A stretch of DNA of 64,000 nt, from positions 248,001 through 312,000 of the forward strand of contig NZ_JABAFQ010000001.1 in the NCBI RefSeq assembly GCF_012843705.1. Direction: 5' to 3'. Position 1 is the stretch's first letter. Each line of letters starts with the position of its first letter. A model generated the notes under the pieces. The model did not search any database, was not told the DNA's origin, and saw only the letters and a program-made list of their open reading frames with translations. A program made the translations under genes and the position numbers. Positions 24,814-33,532 of this stretch are shown one piece after another. The stretch comes from Fusobacterium sp. FSA-380-WT-3A. Its GTDB lineage: Bacteria; Fusobacteriota; Fusobacteriia; Fusobacteriales; Fusobacteriaceae.

Positions 24814-26342
24814 TACCATACTGTTACAGCTGAAGCTCCAAAGCCACAACTTGTAGAATAATATTTTGCATCTATTGGTTTACCTTTATATAACATAACT
24901 AATCCATATGTTTTTTTAACTGCTTCTCTTGTTTCTGGATTTTCATGTGTGTTATTATAAACTTGGGACATTGTATTGTCTGTTACATGAAAACCTTGAG
25001 CTCTGTATCTACCTTTTAAGTAGTCACTAAGAGCATAAGTTCTAGCTGCCACAGCTTGAGCTTTTAAAGCTTCAATACCAAAACTTCTTGGCATTTCACT
25101 AGGTACAACTTGCAATAAATAATCTTCTATAAAGACTTCATTGATAAGATTAAGTCTACTAGAAGCAGTTTGTGATAATTTTACCTCTAAAGTTCCTCTA
25201 TATGTTGGATTTTTATGAGCTCTTCTTATAGAAGTTATAGTAAATCTATTGTTAGAACTTCTAAGTTCTACTTTTTCTTTTGTTTCAGCTCTCTTTTTTC
25301 CATTTATGTAGACATACATCTTTGACGATTTAGGAACTATTTTTACTTCATCACCTTTTTTTAAAGTAATTCTCATCCAACTATTTACAAGGTCTGATTT
25401 AGCATCAGTTTTTATTGTAACTACTTCATGATTAAGACTAGACATATTACTTGTAGTAAGTCCTATTCTTATCTCTCTTCCAACTCCAGGTAAAGAATAC
25501 ATATTTTTTATTTCTATATCTTTATAATAAAAATTCAAGATTTCTTTAAAATTTTTTCCATAATTTTTACTTAAGTCGTAAGCTCCATATTGGCTCATAC
25601 CGGAACCATGCCCAAATCCTCCACCATAAACTACAAAATCTCCACCTTTTTTCTCTATAGCAAAAAATCCTGATGGTAATAGTGGTGGATTATATTTTGT
25701 TGAAGTATATTTTCTATCTCCACCTTTTGCAAGTTTTAGTTCTACTTTTTTTCCTACATTATATTTTGCTAAACCTAAAACTTTTCTTATTGTATATTCC
25801 CCTCTTAAAAGATACTCTCCATTACTTCCTTTTATTAAAAGATAAGTAATAACTCCTGATTTTCCTCTTTCTAAAACAATAATATCTTTTAATCTTCCTA
25901 CAGGATTAGATTTTATAGGTTTTCTAACCCATCTATTTTTTTCTAAAGTAAATACAAAAGATTTATTTATTGTAGGTAAAACTTTATTAATACTTTTTGC
26001 ATAGTCAGAAGAATCAATTTCATAAGTCCATCTCCAATAACTTGAATTATCTCCATATCCTTGCATTTTAGAATTTCTAAAAAACATTATAAAATCTTTT
26101 TCTGATTTTCCAATAAATCTTCCATTTGTTAAATGGCTACTATCTCTTAAATATGGAAAATTATCTGTATAAGTGACATCTGGTGTTGGATATCCATACT
26201 TTGAAAAATATGAAATTCTTCCATCCCTACCAACATTTTGATTATAACTTGGTCTATAATGAGTAGAAGATTTTTTATTTCCACACCCTACATAAAATAT
26301 CATAATAACCAAAGTAAAAAAACTTAAAATATATTTTTTCAT
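24813..26342 (-). CDS. SpoIID/LytB-domain lipoprotein
   Basis: The 509-aa protein starts with a lipoprotein signal (lipobox ending YVGC, Cys20). Its C-terminal half is a SpoIID/LytB domain: NEVFIEDYLLQVVPSEMPRSF, ALKAQAVAARTYAL and a final YYSTSCGFGA. In spore formers SpoIID is a lytic transglycosylase acting on peptidoglycan; homologues in non-sporulating bacteria are thought to remodel the wall. An internal HGSGMSQYGAYDLSKNYG motif also fits the family. It follows kdsB by nine bases, so the two envelope genes share an operon. Confidence 0.88.
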   Translation of the reverse strand: MKKYILSFFTLVIMIFYVGCGNKKSSTHYRPSYNQNVGRDGRISYFSKYGYPTPDVTYTDNFPYLRDSSHLTNGRFIGKSEKDFIMFFRNSKMQGYGDNSSYWRWTYEIDSSDYAKSINKVLPTINKSFVFTLEKNRWVRKPIKSNPVGRLKDIIVLERGKSGVITYLLIKGSNGEYLLRGEYTIRKVLGLAKYNVGKKVELKLAKGGDRKYTSTKYNPPLLPSGFFAIEKKGGDFVVYGGGFGHGSGMSQYGAYDLSKNYGKNFKEILNFYYKDIEIKNMYSLPGVGREIRIGLTTSNMSSLNHEVVTIKTDAKSDLVNSWMRITLKKGDEVKIVPKSSKMYVYINGKKRAETKEKVELRSSNNRFTITSIRRAHKNPTYRGTLEVKLSQTASSRLNLINEVFIEDYLLQVVPSEMPRSFGIEALKAQAVAARTYALSDYLKGRYRAQGFHVTDNTMSQVYNNTHENPETREAVKKTYGLVMLYKGKPIDAKYYSTSCGFGASAVTVW

Positions 26343-26351
26343 TAGTTCTCC

Positions 26352-27089
26352 TTATAATGTAACATTATTCTTTTTAATATATTCTCTAACTCTTTCTAAT
26401 TCTTCCACAGTGTCAACACCTATAATTTTATGTTGAGTTTCTAAGACTTTTATTTTATGACCATTTTCTAAAACTCTTAATTGCTCTAATGATTCAGAAA
26501 TCTCAAGTGGTGTTTGCTCCCATTGAGAATATTCCATTACAAACTTTCTTTTATATCCATAAATTCCCACATGTTTATAATAGATATCTTTATTTTTATT
26601 TCTTGGATATGGAATTACTGACCTTGAAAAATATATAGCATAATCATTTTTATCTGTAATAACTTTTACACTATTAGGATTTTCTATATCCTCTTGATTA
26701 TCAAGTTTAAATTTTAAAGTTCCCATTTCTAATTGAGGTTCTTTTTTAAAAGCATCTATTAAAGAATTAATCATATCTTTTTCTATTAATGGCTCATCAC
26801 CTTGAATATTTATAATCACATCTACATCAGTTATTTTTTCACAAACTTCTGCTATTCTACTTGTTCCATTAGGATGGTCCTCTCTAGTCATAATAGCTTT
26901 TCCACCAAATTTAACTACTTCATCATAAATTCTTTTATCATCAGTAGCTACTATAACATCATCTAAATCTGAATTTTTAACTCTTTTATACACCCATTCT
27001 ATCATTGTATGACCACATATATCTTTTAAAGGTTTTCCTTCTAATCTACTTGAACCATAACGAGCTGGTATTACTCCTAAAAATTTCAC
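26352..27089 (-). CDS. kdsB: 3-deoxy-manno-octulosonate cytidylyltransferase
   Basis: The 245-aa protein begins MKFLGVIPARYGSSRLEGKP, the nucleotide-binding start of KdsB, and contains NIQGDEPLI and KHVGIYGYKR. It activates Kdo as CMP-Kdo for the inner core of lipopolysaccharide, which is strong evidence for a Gram-negative outer membrane. It is the first gene of a two-gene operon with the SpoIID-like lipoprotein and has its own promoter. Confidence 0.95.
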   Translation of the reverse strand: MKFLGVIPARYGSSRLEGKPLKDICGHTMIEWVYKRVKNSDLDDVIVATDDKRIYDEVVKFGGKAIMTREDHPNGTSRIAEVCEKITDVDVIINIQGDEPLIEKDMINSLIDAFKKEPQLEMGTLKFKLDNQEDIENPNSVKVITDKNDYAIYFSRSVIPYPRNKNKDIYYKHVGIYGYKRKFVMEYSQWEQTPLEISESLEQLRVLENGHKIKVLETQHKIIGVDTVEELERVREYIKKNNVTL

Positions 27090-27133
27090 TTTTATTCCTC
27101 CTATGATATAAAATTATTTTATACGCTACTAAA

Positions 27134-27162
27134 ATTGTATCATATTTTCAAATTAATGTAAA
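27134..27162 (-). promoter_or_regulatory. Promoter for kdsB
   Basis: On the minus strand TTTACA (27157-27162), a 17-base spacer and TACAAT (27134-27139). Confidence 0.6.
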
Positions 27163-27231
27163 AAATAAATTTATAAAATCCAAATTTTTATAGTATAATT
27201 ATTATATAAAATACTATACAGGGAGGATTTT

Positions 27232-27942
27232 ATGGAAAATATAAAAAAATTTGCTGAAATTATAAAAAATAGTAATTATATTGTTGCTTTTACAGGAGCT
27301 GGAGCCTCTACTGATTCTGGACTTGCTGATTTTAGAGGAAAAAATGGTCTTTACAATAATAGAAATTTTATGGGATATGAGCCTGAGGAAATTCTTAGCC
27401 ATGATTTCTTTTTTGCTCACAGAGATATTTTTAATAGATATCTAAAGGAAAAACTTTCTATAGATGGAATAAAACCAAATTTTGGTCACAAAGCATTAGC
27501 TGAACTTGAAAAATTAGGAAAATTAAAAGCTGTTATTACTCAAAATATTGATAATTTGCATCAAGAAGCAGGAAGTAAAAATGTTTTAGAACTTCATGGA
27601 ACTTTAAAAAAATGGTATTGTCTAAACTGTGGTAAAAAATCTAATGAGGATTTTAAATGTTCTTGTGGTGGCACTGTGAGGCCTCAAGTAACTCTTTATG
27701 GTGAAATGCTTGATGAAGTTGTAACTGAAAATGCTATAAAAGAAATTAAAAAAGCTGATACTCTAATAATAGTTGGAACAAGTTTAACTGTTTATCCTGC
27801 AGCTTATTATATAAATTATTTTAAGGGAAACAATCTTATAATAATTAATGAAACTCCTACTTCACAAGATGGAATAGCAAATATAGTTATAAGAGAAAAA
27901 TTTGCAAACGTTATGAAAGAAATAATGAATATTCTTAAATAA
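27232..27942 (+). CDS. cobB: NAD-dependent protein deacylase (sirtuin)
   Basis: The 236-aa protein has the sirtuin motifs TGAGASTDSGLADFRG, TQNIDNLHQEAG with the catalytic histidine in ELHGTL, a zinc site with CLNC and CSC pairs, and VGTSLTVYPAA. It removes acetyl or other acyl groups from lysines using NAD+. The length and absence of the Tyr/Arg desuccinylase pair in the usual place favour a plain deacetylase, with low certainty. It has TATAAT at 27194-27199, SD GGGAGG and no co-directional neighbours. Confidence 0.93.
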   Translation: MENIKKFAEIIKNSNYIVAFTGAGASTDSGLADFRGKNGLYNNRNFMGYEPEEILSHDFFFAHRDIFNRYLKEKLSIDGIKPNFGHKALAELEKLGKLKAVITQNIDNLHQEAGSKNVLELHGTLKKWYCLNCGKKSNEDFKCSCGGTVRPQVTLYGEMLDEVVTENAIKEIKKADTLIIVGTSLTVYPAAYYINYFKGNNLIIINETPTSQDGIANIVIREKFANVMKEIMNILK

Positions 27943-28031
27943 TTTTATTTCTATTTCCTTTATTTTTTAATTTTTCCACTTGATTTAAAATTTTTAATAA
28001 ATATTCACACTTAAAATATATTAATTTTTAC

Positions 28032-28076
28032 AAAAAAACTACACTTTTTTAAAATTCAAGTGTAGTTTTTCTTTTT
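28032..28076. terminator. Terminator shared by sirtuin and PBP1A genes
   Basis: AAAAACTACACTT (about 28034-28046) pairs with AAGTGTAGTTTTT (28058-28070), with T runs on both strands. Confidence 0.85.
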
Positions 28077-30112
28077 TAATTATATAAAATTTCTGCTATA
28101 TTTTTCCTATATTTACTTGATTGTTCTATTTCTATTGTATGACTTTCCATTAAGAATTTTCTTGCATTCCATTTAGTTGATAAAAGTCCATTATCTGGGT
28201 CTAAATTTTGATAATATAAATCTCCACTTGCCACCAAACTATCAATAAATTCAAACTTACTTGGAGAATAATATCCAGCATTTATTATTTCTTCATAATA
28301 TCTTTTCCAAATAGGAGCAGCTAATCCTCCTCCTGTTCCTCTAGGAATTTCTTTATTATCATCATATCCCAAATAAACTGTTGTTACATATTCTGGAGTT
28401 ATTCCTGCATACCAAACACTCAAAGAGTCATTAGTCGTTCCAGTTTTTCCTCCTTGTTCTATATTTTTTCCTTTTTTGGTAACTACAGTGGCAGGTTTAC
28501 TTGTTCCATATTTTACAGAACTTACTAATAAATTAGTTGTAAGAGCAATGTCTCTAGTATCAAAAACTTTTTTTACACTTGGTGTATTTTTAATTAAAGT
28601 ATTTCCATCTTTATCTCTTACTTCTAAAACACACATTGGCTCTACAATATAACCTCCATTTGAAAAAATTGCAAATGCTTTCGACAAATTTAATGGTGTA
28701 GCTGTTAAAGCTCCTAAGGCAGCACTTAAATTTGTAGTTGGTTCCATTCCAATATCTAATTTTTTGACATTTTCATTTAAAAACTTCGGTGTGATATTTT
28801 CTAATAATTTTATAGCCACACTATTAGCTGACCTATTAAAAGCTTCAAGTAAAGTTTGGTTATTTTTATATGTTGTTGTAACATTCTTTGGAGCCCACCC
28901 ATTATCATAAAGAGCTCTAGAATCCTCTATTATAGTATTTTCTTTGTATCCTTTCATTATTGCAGAAAGATATACAAAAGGTTTAAATGATGACCCAATT
29001 TGTCTACTTGATGATATAGCTCTATTAAAGTTTCCAGGAATAAAGTTTCTACCTCCAATTATGCTTGTTATGTATCCATTAGAACTATTAATAGTTACCA
29101 TAGCTCCTTCTAATTCTGGATTATCTACAATTGGTTGATATTCATTAAATACTTGTTGTGCCACTTTTTGCATATTGTAATTAAGTGTTGTAAATACTTG
29201 TAATCCACCATTATAAATAAGTTCTTCATCAAAGTTTTCTTGTAAATAATCTAAAACTAAATCTGTAAAACTTGGAGCTAAAGATTTATTTACTTTTTCT
29301 CTTTCATAAACAATAGTAGTTGTTACTGGGTCTATTTTTCCCTCTACATCTTCCTCTAGAATAAATTTATGATTTATAGCTTTTTGATATTCATCTTCAC
29401 TAATAAATCCATAACGTTTCATTTGTGAAAGAACTAATCTCATTCTCTCTAACGAAGCATCTAAATTTTTTCTAGGATTATAATATCCTGGTCTATTAGG
29501 AATTCCAGCAAGCATAGCAGCTTCTGAAATATTTATATATCTAATATCCTTTTTAAATAGAGATTTAGCAGCGCTTTTTACTCCATAATCTCCCTCACCA
29601 AAATAAATTTCATTTAAATATTTTACAAAAATTTCATTTTTGGTGTATCTTTTTTCTATCTCAACTGTCAAAATTGCTTCTTTTATTTTTCTTGATAATT
29701 TTTTTTCATGATTTAAAAAAGCATTTCTTGCTAATTGTTGAGTAAAAGTACTAGCTCCTTGACTTTTACTTCTTGATTTTATATTTACCACAATGGCCCT
29801 CATTAGTCCAATAGGGTCAATTCCATAATGGTTGTAAAATCTTCTATCTTCAATAGCCACAAAAGCATCTTTTAAATTTTCTGGTATTTCATCAAATTTT
29901 GCTGGAATTCTTGACTCTCTATATAATTCATCTATTACTACTCCATTCATATCATAAACTTTTGTAGGAATAGATGGCGTATAAGATTCTATTAAATTTT
30001 CTATATCTGGCATCTGTTTTTTATAATGATTTATAACTAAAGTCACACTTAAAATTCCAGTAAAAAATAAAACTACGCATGTCATTAATGTTATTTTAAA
30101 AGCTTTTTTCAT
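28076..30112 (-). CDS. Class A penicillin-binding protein (PBP1A type)
   Basis: The 678-aa bifunctional enzyme has a short cytoplasmic N-terminus, one membrane helix (about 7-28), a GT51 glycosyltransferase domain (E88 in AIEDRRFYNHYGID, QGASTFTQQLARN) and a transpeptidase domain with SxxK at S374-K377, SxN at 428-430 and KTGTT at 556-560. It polymerises and cross-links peptidoglycan. It follows rlmN by 14 bases. A Gram-negative ODD/OB insertion seems short, in keeping with the modest length. Confidence 0.93.
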   Translation of the reverse strand: MKKAFKITLMTCVVLFFTGILSVTLVINHYKKQMPDIENLIESYTPSIPTKVYDMNGVVIDELYRESRIPAKFDEIPENLKDAFVAIEDRRFYNHYGIDPIGLMRAIVVNIKSRSKSQGASTFTQQLARNAFLNHEKKLSRKIKEAILTVEIEKRYTKNEIFVKYLNEIYFGEGDYGVKSAAKSLFKKDIRYINISEAAMLAGIPNRPGYYNPRKNLDASLERMRLVLSQMKRYGFISEDEYQKAINHKFILEEDVEGKIDPVTTTIVYEREKVNKSLAPSFTDLVLDYLQENFDEELIYNGGLQVFTTLNYNMQKVAQQVFNEYQPIVDNPELEGAMVTINSSNGYITSIIGGRNFIPGNFNRAISSSRQIGSSFKPFVYLSAIMKGYKENTIIEDSRALYDNGWAPKNVTTTYKNNQTLLEAFNRSANSVAIKLLENITPKFLNENVKKLDIGMEPTTNLSAALGALTATPLNLSKAFAIFSNGGYIVEPMCVLEVRDKDGNTLIKNTPSVKKVFDTRDIALTTNLLVSSVKYGTSKPATVVTKKGKNIEQGGKTGTTNDSLSVWYAGITPEYVTTVYLGYDDNKEIPRGTGGGLAAPIWKRYYEEIINAGYYSPSKFEFIDSLVASGDLYYQNLDPDNGLLSTKWNARKFLMESHTIEIEQSSKYRKNIAEILYN

Positions 30113-30126
30113 TGAATTATCTCCAT

Positions 30127-31176
30127 TTATTTAGTTGTTCTTTGTCTTAATTGTCCACAAGCCCCATCTATATCTGTACCTTTTTCTCCTCTTATTATAA
30201 CATTTACTTTCCTATCATTTTTTAAATAATTATAGAATCTTTCAATTTTTTTCTCACTAGGTCTTTCAAAATCATTTTCTACCACAGGATTATATGGTAT
30301 TAAATTTAATGCATGGTCAAATTCATGTACAAAATCTGCTAACATTTCAGCATCCCCTTGTGATACATTAAAATCTTTTATTAAAATATATTCAAAAGTT
30401 ATTCTTCTATTTGTTCTTTTTTGATATTCCTGTAATACTGTAAATAAATCTTCTAATGGATATTTTTTATTAATTGGCATTAACTCATCTCTTTTTTCAT
30501 TGAATACAGCATGAAGAGAGATTGCCAATTCAACTTGCAATTTTTCTTCCATTAGTCTTTCTATTCCTGTAATAATTCCAGATGTTGAAACTGTTATTTT
30601 TCTTCTTGAAATATTAAGTCCCTTTTCATCAGAAAGTATTTTTATAACTTTTATTAGATTATCAATATTTAAAAATGGTTCTCCCATTCCCATAAAAACT
30701 ATATTATTTACATTTTGTTCTCTGTTTCTAAGTCTTCTCTCTATTGTATAAATTTGATTTAAAATTTCGTGAACTGTAAGATTTCTCTCATATCCTGAAG
30801 CACCTGTTGCACAAAATTTACATTTTATAGGACATCCAACTTGTGTAGACACACAAACTGTATTTCTATCTTTATGTTTTAATAATACTGTTTCTATTGT
30901 ATTTCCATCTTCTAGTTTAAATAAAAATTTTTCTGTACCATCTATTTTTGAAATTTGATGATTTATTATATTTAATAATGGTATATATGAATTATTATCT
31001 AAAGTTTCTCTATCTTTTAAAGAAATATTTGTCATATCATGAATATTTCTAACTAACTTTGAATGTAACCAATTATATATTTGTTTCCCATAAAATTTCT
31101 TCATTCCAAGTGATAAAATATAATCTGTTAATTCAGCCTCATTAAGATTTAATAATGCTATTTTTGAGTTTTCCAT
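30127..31176 (-). CDS. rlmN: 23S rRNA (A2503-C2)/tRNA (A37-C2) methyltransferase
   Basis: The 349-aa radical SAM enzyme has the CxxxCxxC motif at C115, C119, C122 ([11 protein letters not shown]), C108 just upstream and a C-terminal cysteine in DGACGQLRQ that forms the catalytic pair. RlmN methylates A2503 of 23S rRNA and A37 of some tRNAs. Cfr, the resistance relative, is less likely given the housekeeping context and the RlmN-like N-terminus. It is upstream of PBP1A in the same direction. Confidence 0.94.
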   Translation of the reverse strand: MENSKIALLNLNEAELTDYILSLGMKKFYGKQIYNWLHSKLVRNIHDMTNISLKDRETLDNNSYIPLLNIINHQISKIDGTEKFLFKLEDGNTIETVLLKHKDRNTVCVSTQVGCPIKCKFCATGASGYERNLTVHEILNQIYTIERRLRNREQNVNNIVFMGMGEPFLNIDNLIKVIKILSDEKGLNISRRKITVSTSGIITGIERLMEEKLQVELAISLHAVFNEKRDELMPINKKYPLEDLFTVLQEYQKRTNRRITFEYILIKDFNVSQGDAEMLADFVHEFDHALNLIPYNPVVENDFERPSEKKIERFYNYLKNDRKVNVIIRGEKGTDIDGACGQLRQRTTK

Positions 31177-31254
31177 TCTTCCTCCATCTTTATAAAAAAT
31201 TGTATTTGACTATATATTTTATCAGTTTTTTAGAAAAATAACAAGCATTTATTA

Positions 31255-32379
31255 TTATAATATGTTATCTAATAACTCTATTATCTCTTTTTTTGTGGCA
31301 GTTCCTTTTATATTTCCTTGATTTTGACTTCCACCACCTTTTAAAGTATTTTTCTTTTTGATAATTTTTTTTATAATTTCATTACAATTTAAAGTATTAC
31401 TACTTAACATAATTGCACTATCTGAAATTCCTATAAATGTTTCATCTCTATCAGAAAAATATTTTCTGACCTCATTAATAACATCTTTTTCATCTTCATA
31501 AATCACAATTTTTTTATCTTTTATAATTATTGGAGTTTTTATTAATGTTTCAAATATATTTTTTGAATATTTTTGATTTAAAAGTCCATAGGCTCTTTTT
31601 AAATTTTCATGTTCTGCCATATATTTTTCTAACATTTCAATAATTTCATTATTTCTACAACTAAACTTATGATTTAATTCTTTTATGACTTCTGATTTTT
31701 TATTATAATCTTCAATAGCTCTATCTCCAGCTAATAAATAAAATCTTGTGTATTTTCCTTTTATTCTTTCATGAGAAAGAATTTTTAAAACTCTTGCTTC
31801 TTGAATATTTTTTAGATGAAATCCAGCACAAGCACAAAAGTCATAATTCTCTATCTCTACAATTCTCACAAGTCCATCTTTTATCTTTTCACTAAGTGGT
31901 TTTCTAAGAGGTAATTCTTTTGCTTCTGGAATAGTTACATTTTTTTCTATTACTTTAGCTCCAGTTTTTATTACTTCATTTACTTTTTTCTCTAGTTCTT
32001 TTATAGTTTCTTCTGAAATATTATCACTGTCTAAATCAACAGTAGTTACTTCTTCAGCCATTCTAAATCCCACATTGTGTAATCCAAAATATTTTGTGGC
32101 AACACCTGAGAATAAATGTTCTGCTGTATGTTGAACAGCTATATCTTCTCTTCTTTTCATATCTATAGAATACAAATATTTTCCAACTTCTAACTCTCTA
32201 TCTATTATAATTTTATCAGGTAGAACTTCTAAAACTTTAGCTTCTCCTATATAACCTCTATCACCTAATTGTCCACCCTTTCCGTCTATATAAAATTCTA
32301 AAGAATTTTCTTCTAAATAATTTATAGTTATTTCATAATTTTTTTTATTTTTTATACATTTTATTATCTCTAGTTCCAA
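31255..32379 (-). CDS. AlaX-type alanyl-tRNA editing protein with DHHA1 domain
   Basis: The 374-aa protein resembles the editing half of alanyl-tRNA synthetase without the catalytic core. The metal-binding editing motifs are QHTAEHLFSG and CACAGFHL, and the C-terminal DHHA1 domain ends with GGGSQNQGNIKGT. Such AlaX-L proteins hydrolyse Ser- or Gly-tRNAAla in trans. It is first in line before rlmN and PBP1A, with a gap of 78 bases. It has a good promoter. Confidence 0.9.
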   Translation of the reverse strand: MELEIIKCIKNKKNYEITINYLEENSLEFYIDGKGGQLGDRGYIGEAKVLEVLPDKIIIDRELEVGKYLYSIDMKRREDIAVQHTAEHLFSGVATKYFGLHNVGFRMAEEVTTVDLDSDNISEETIKELEKKVNEVIKTGAKVIEKNVTIPEAKELPLRKPLSEKIKDGLVRIVEIENYDFCACAGFHLKNIQEARVLKILSHERIKGKYTRFYLLAGDRAIEDYNKKSEVIKELNHKFSCRNNEIIEMLEKYMAEHENLKRAYGLLNQKYSKNIFETLIKTPIIIKDKKIVIYEDEKDVINEVRKYFSDRDETFIGISDSAIMLSSNTLNCNEIIKKIIKKKNTLKGGGSQNQGNIKGTATKKEIIELLDNIL

Positions 32380-32415
32380 TTAAGTCACCTCTTCAAAATA
32401 TAAATTTATAAAATA

Positions 32416-32443
32416 ATTATACTATAATTTTTTGTATTTTCAA
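32416..32443 (-). promoter_or_regulatory. Promoter for the alaX gene
   Basis: On the minus strand TTGAAA (32438-32443), a 16-base spacer and perfect TATAAT (32416-32421). Confidence 0.65.
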
Positions 32444-32479
32444 AGTTAAAAAATAAAATGTCTTTTTCTTAAAAAAATA

Positions 32480-32508
32480 TTGACATTCTAACTAAAATAA
32501 TGTATTAT
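32480..32508 (+). promoter_or_regulatory. Promoter for tRNA-Leu
   Basis: Perfect TTGACA (32480-32485), a 17-base spacer and TATTAT (32503-32508) lie 18 bases before the tRNA. Confidence 0.85.
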
Positions 32509-32526
32509 ATTTCGTAGCAAGTAATT

Positions 32527-32613
32527 GCCCAGATGGTGAAATTGGTAAACACAACAGACTCAAAATCTGTCGGTAGCAATACCTTGCGGGTTCGAGTCCC
32601 GCTCCGGGCACCA
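32527..32613 (+). tRNA. tRNA-Leu (anticodon CAA)
   Basis: The 87-nt gene folds as a class II tRNA. The anticodon stem ACAGA/TCTGT encloses the loop CTCAAAA, giving anticodon CAA for UUG. The long variable arm contains GGTA-GCAA-TACC, the T arm is GCGGGTTCGAGTCCCGC, and CCA is encoded. The acceptor stem pairs GCCCAGA with TCCGGGC and contains one A-C mismatch at the fifth pair. It has its own promoter and terminator. The downstream 3 kb looks like an eroded island, a usual place for integration beside a tRNA. Confidence 0.95.
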
Positions 32614-32623
32614 TTTATAAGTA

Positions 32624-32660
32624 ATAATCATATATATCATTATATATGATTTTTTTATTT
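32624..32660 (+). terminator. Terminator after tRNA-Leu
   Basis: AATCATATAT pairs with ATATATGATT around a 6- to 8-base loop and is followed by seven T. Confidence 0.8.
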
Positions 32661-32723
32661 TTTGTCCTAATTTATATTTTCTTACTAAAATCTATTTATA
32701 TAAATCTTATTCTTAATATTTTA

Positions 32724-32909
32724 TTAAAGCCCTGCTACTGCCAATAAATCATCTCATTTTTGTAACTCTTCTTTTACTTTCTTATCTCCCTTTAAAATTC
32801 TTTCTACTATATCTTTTTTAAAGGCTTCTATTGTTATAGATTTATCTACTTCGGTAGCAAATATATTTAAAGATAATGCCAACATTAAACTAAAAATTAA
32901 TTTTTTCAT
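32724..32909 (-). pseudogene. Broken copy of the 83-aa secreted protein gene at 35.4 kb
   Basis: The frame starts MKKLIFSLMLALSLNIFATE and matches the intact protein at 35411-35662 through GDKK. About 23 codons are then missing, and the remaining end EELQK-stop-DDLLAVAGL shows TGA where the intact copy has tryptophan. The deleted part runs between two similar stretches (GDKKAE and GDERAE in the intact copy), so it probably arose by recombination between them. Similarity continues outside the gene on both sides (about 32679-32935 versus 35370-35690), which makes this a segmental duplication. The truncated 51-aa product (stop at 32754) might still be secreted. Confidence 0.8.
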
Positions 32910-33042
32910 AAAAATCATCTCACTTTTTCAAAATTAATTTATAAAGAAATTATGTCACTTTAATATCAAAAAGTATAGTTACATATCTTAAAAATATCAA
33001 AAAAATCTTCTTTTATAAAAATAATAAAAACTATAAAAAAAC

Positions 33043-33071
33043 TTGAATTTTATAAGATAAAGTAATATAAT
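33043..33071 (+). promoter_or_regulatory. Promoter 1 of a three-promoter array
   Basis: TTGAAT (33043-33048), a 17-base spacer and perfect TATAAT (33066-33071). Spacer and flanks closely resemble the promoters at 33300 and 33499, including an imperfect dyad CTTGAATTTTATAAG across the -35. The region 32935-33042 upstream holds nothing recognisable. Confidence 0.75.
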
Positions 33072-33076
33072 AGAAA

Positions 33077-33299
33077 TGAGAAAGGGGCAGAAATGCAACC
33101 AAGTATTAGGTGTCCCTACACCTGAACGCTGAATGAAGCACAAACACTGGATTTTTTCCATCTCAAGACTTATATACGCAGTATAGCTGGAGGGATATAA
33201 GGGGCTTGAGAAAGGCTGAAAGAGAGAAAATGAGCCGAATATAATACTTCTCTAAAGGGAAACAAACTGTACCAGCAGTTTAATAGGGATTAAAAAAAC
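33077..33299 (+). ncRNA. Candidate structured noncoding RNA 1, about 220 nt
   Basis: The segment has no reading frame of note and its G+C is about 41% (86 of 210 bases counted at 33081-33290), far above the surroundings. Good helices are visible: AGGTGT/ACACCT with a CCCT loop (33108-33123); a two-part arm of 7+7 bp (33161-33167 with 33205-33211, 33169-33175 with 33195-33201); AAACTG/CAGTTT (33264-33281); and a small GCA-GAAA-TGC hairpin at 33087-33096. It begins at promoter 1 and runs to promoter 2, whose CTTGA/TCAAG dyad might assist its end. I cannot assign it to a known RNA family. Confidence 0.55.
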
Positions 33300-33328
33300 T
33301 TGATTTTTCAAGGATAAAGTAATATAAT
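33300..33328 (+). promoter_or_regulatory. Promoter 2 of the array
   Basis: TTGATT (33300-33305), a 17-base spacer and perfect TATAAT (33323-33328). The -35 lies in a perfect 5-bp dyad CTTGA-TTTT-TCAAG. The 3' part GGATAAAGTAATATAATA is nearly the same as in promoter 1. Confidence 0.75.
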
Positions 33329-33334
33329 ATAACA

Positions 33335-33410
33335 AATAATAGAGGTTACGAAGCCTGTCAAAAAATCGTTTTAATAGTTGTAGAGAAAGTTAGTCTTTCT
33401 CTATTTTTTA
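33335..33410 (+). ncRNA. Candidate small RNA 2, about 75 nt
   Basis: A transcript from promoter 2 would be short and end at a strong terminator: TAGAGAAAG (33381-33389) with CTTTCTCTA (33395-33403) and seven T. It contains a small GG..ACG..CC hairpin near 33343-33355 and no coding frame with an SD. A decayed second copy of its terminator arm (AAAGTTAATCTTTCTCC) lies at 33456-33472, which suggests that a further unit of this kind was lost. Confidence 0.5.
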
Positions 33411-33498
33411 TTTTATCCAACTGTATTCTTTAATAAAAAACAGCTGAAATAATTTAAAGTTAATCTTTCTCCATTTTTACCTTCATAAAATGAAACTC

Positions 33499-33527
33499 TT
33501 GAATTTTATAAGATAACATGATATAAT
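33499..33527 (+). promoter_or_regulatory. Promoter 3 of the array
   Basis: TTGAAT (33499-33504), a 17-base spacer and perfect TATAAT (33522-33527). CTTGAATTTTATAAGATAA is identical to promoter 1 over 19 bases. Confidence 0.75.
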
Positions 33528-33532
33528 GAATT

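Noticed and set aside
33231-33240. GAGCCG as in domain V of group II introns
   Set aside because: The rest of domain V, the bulge and the reverse transcriptase are missing.
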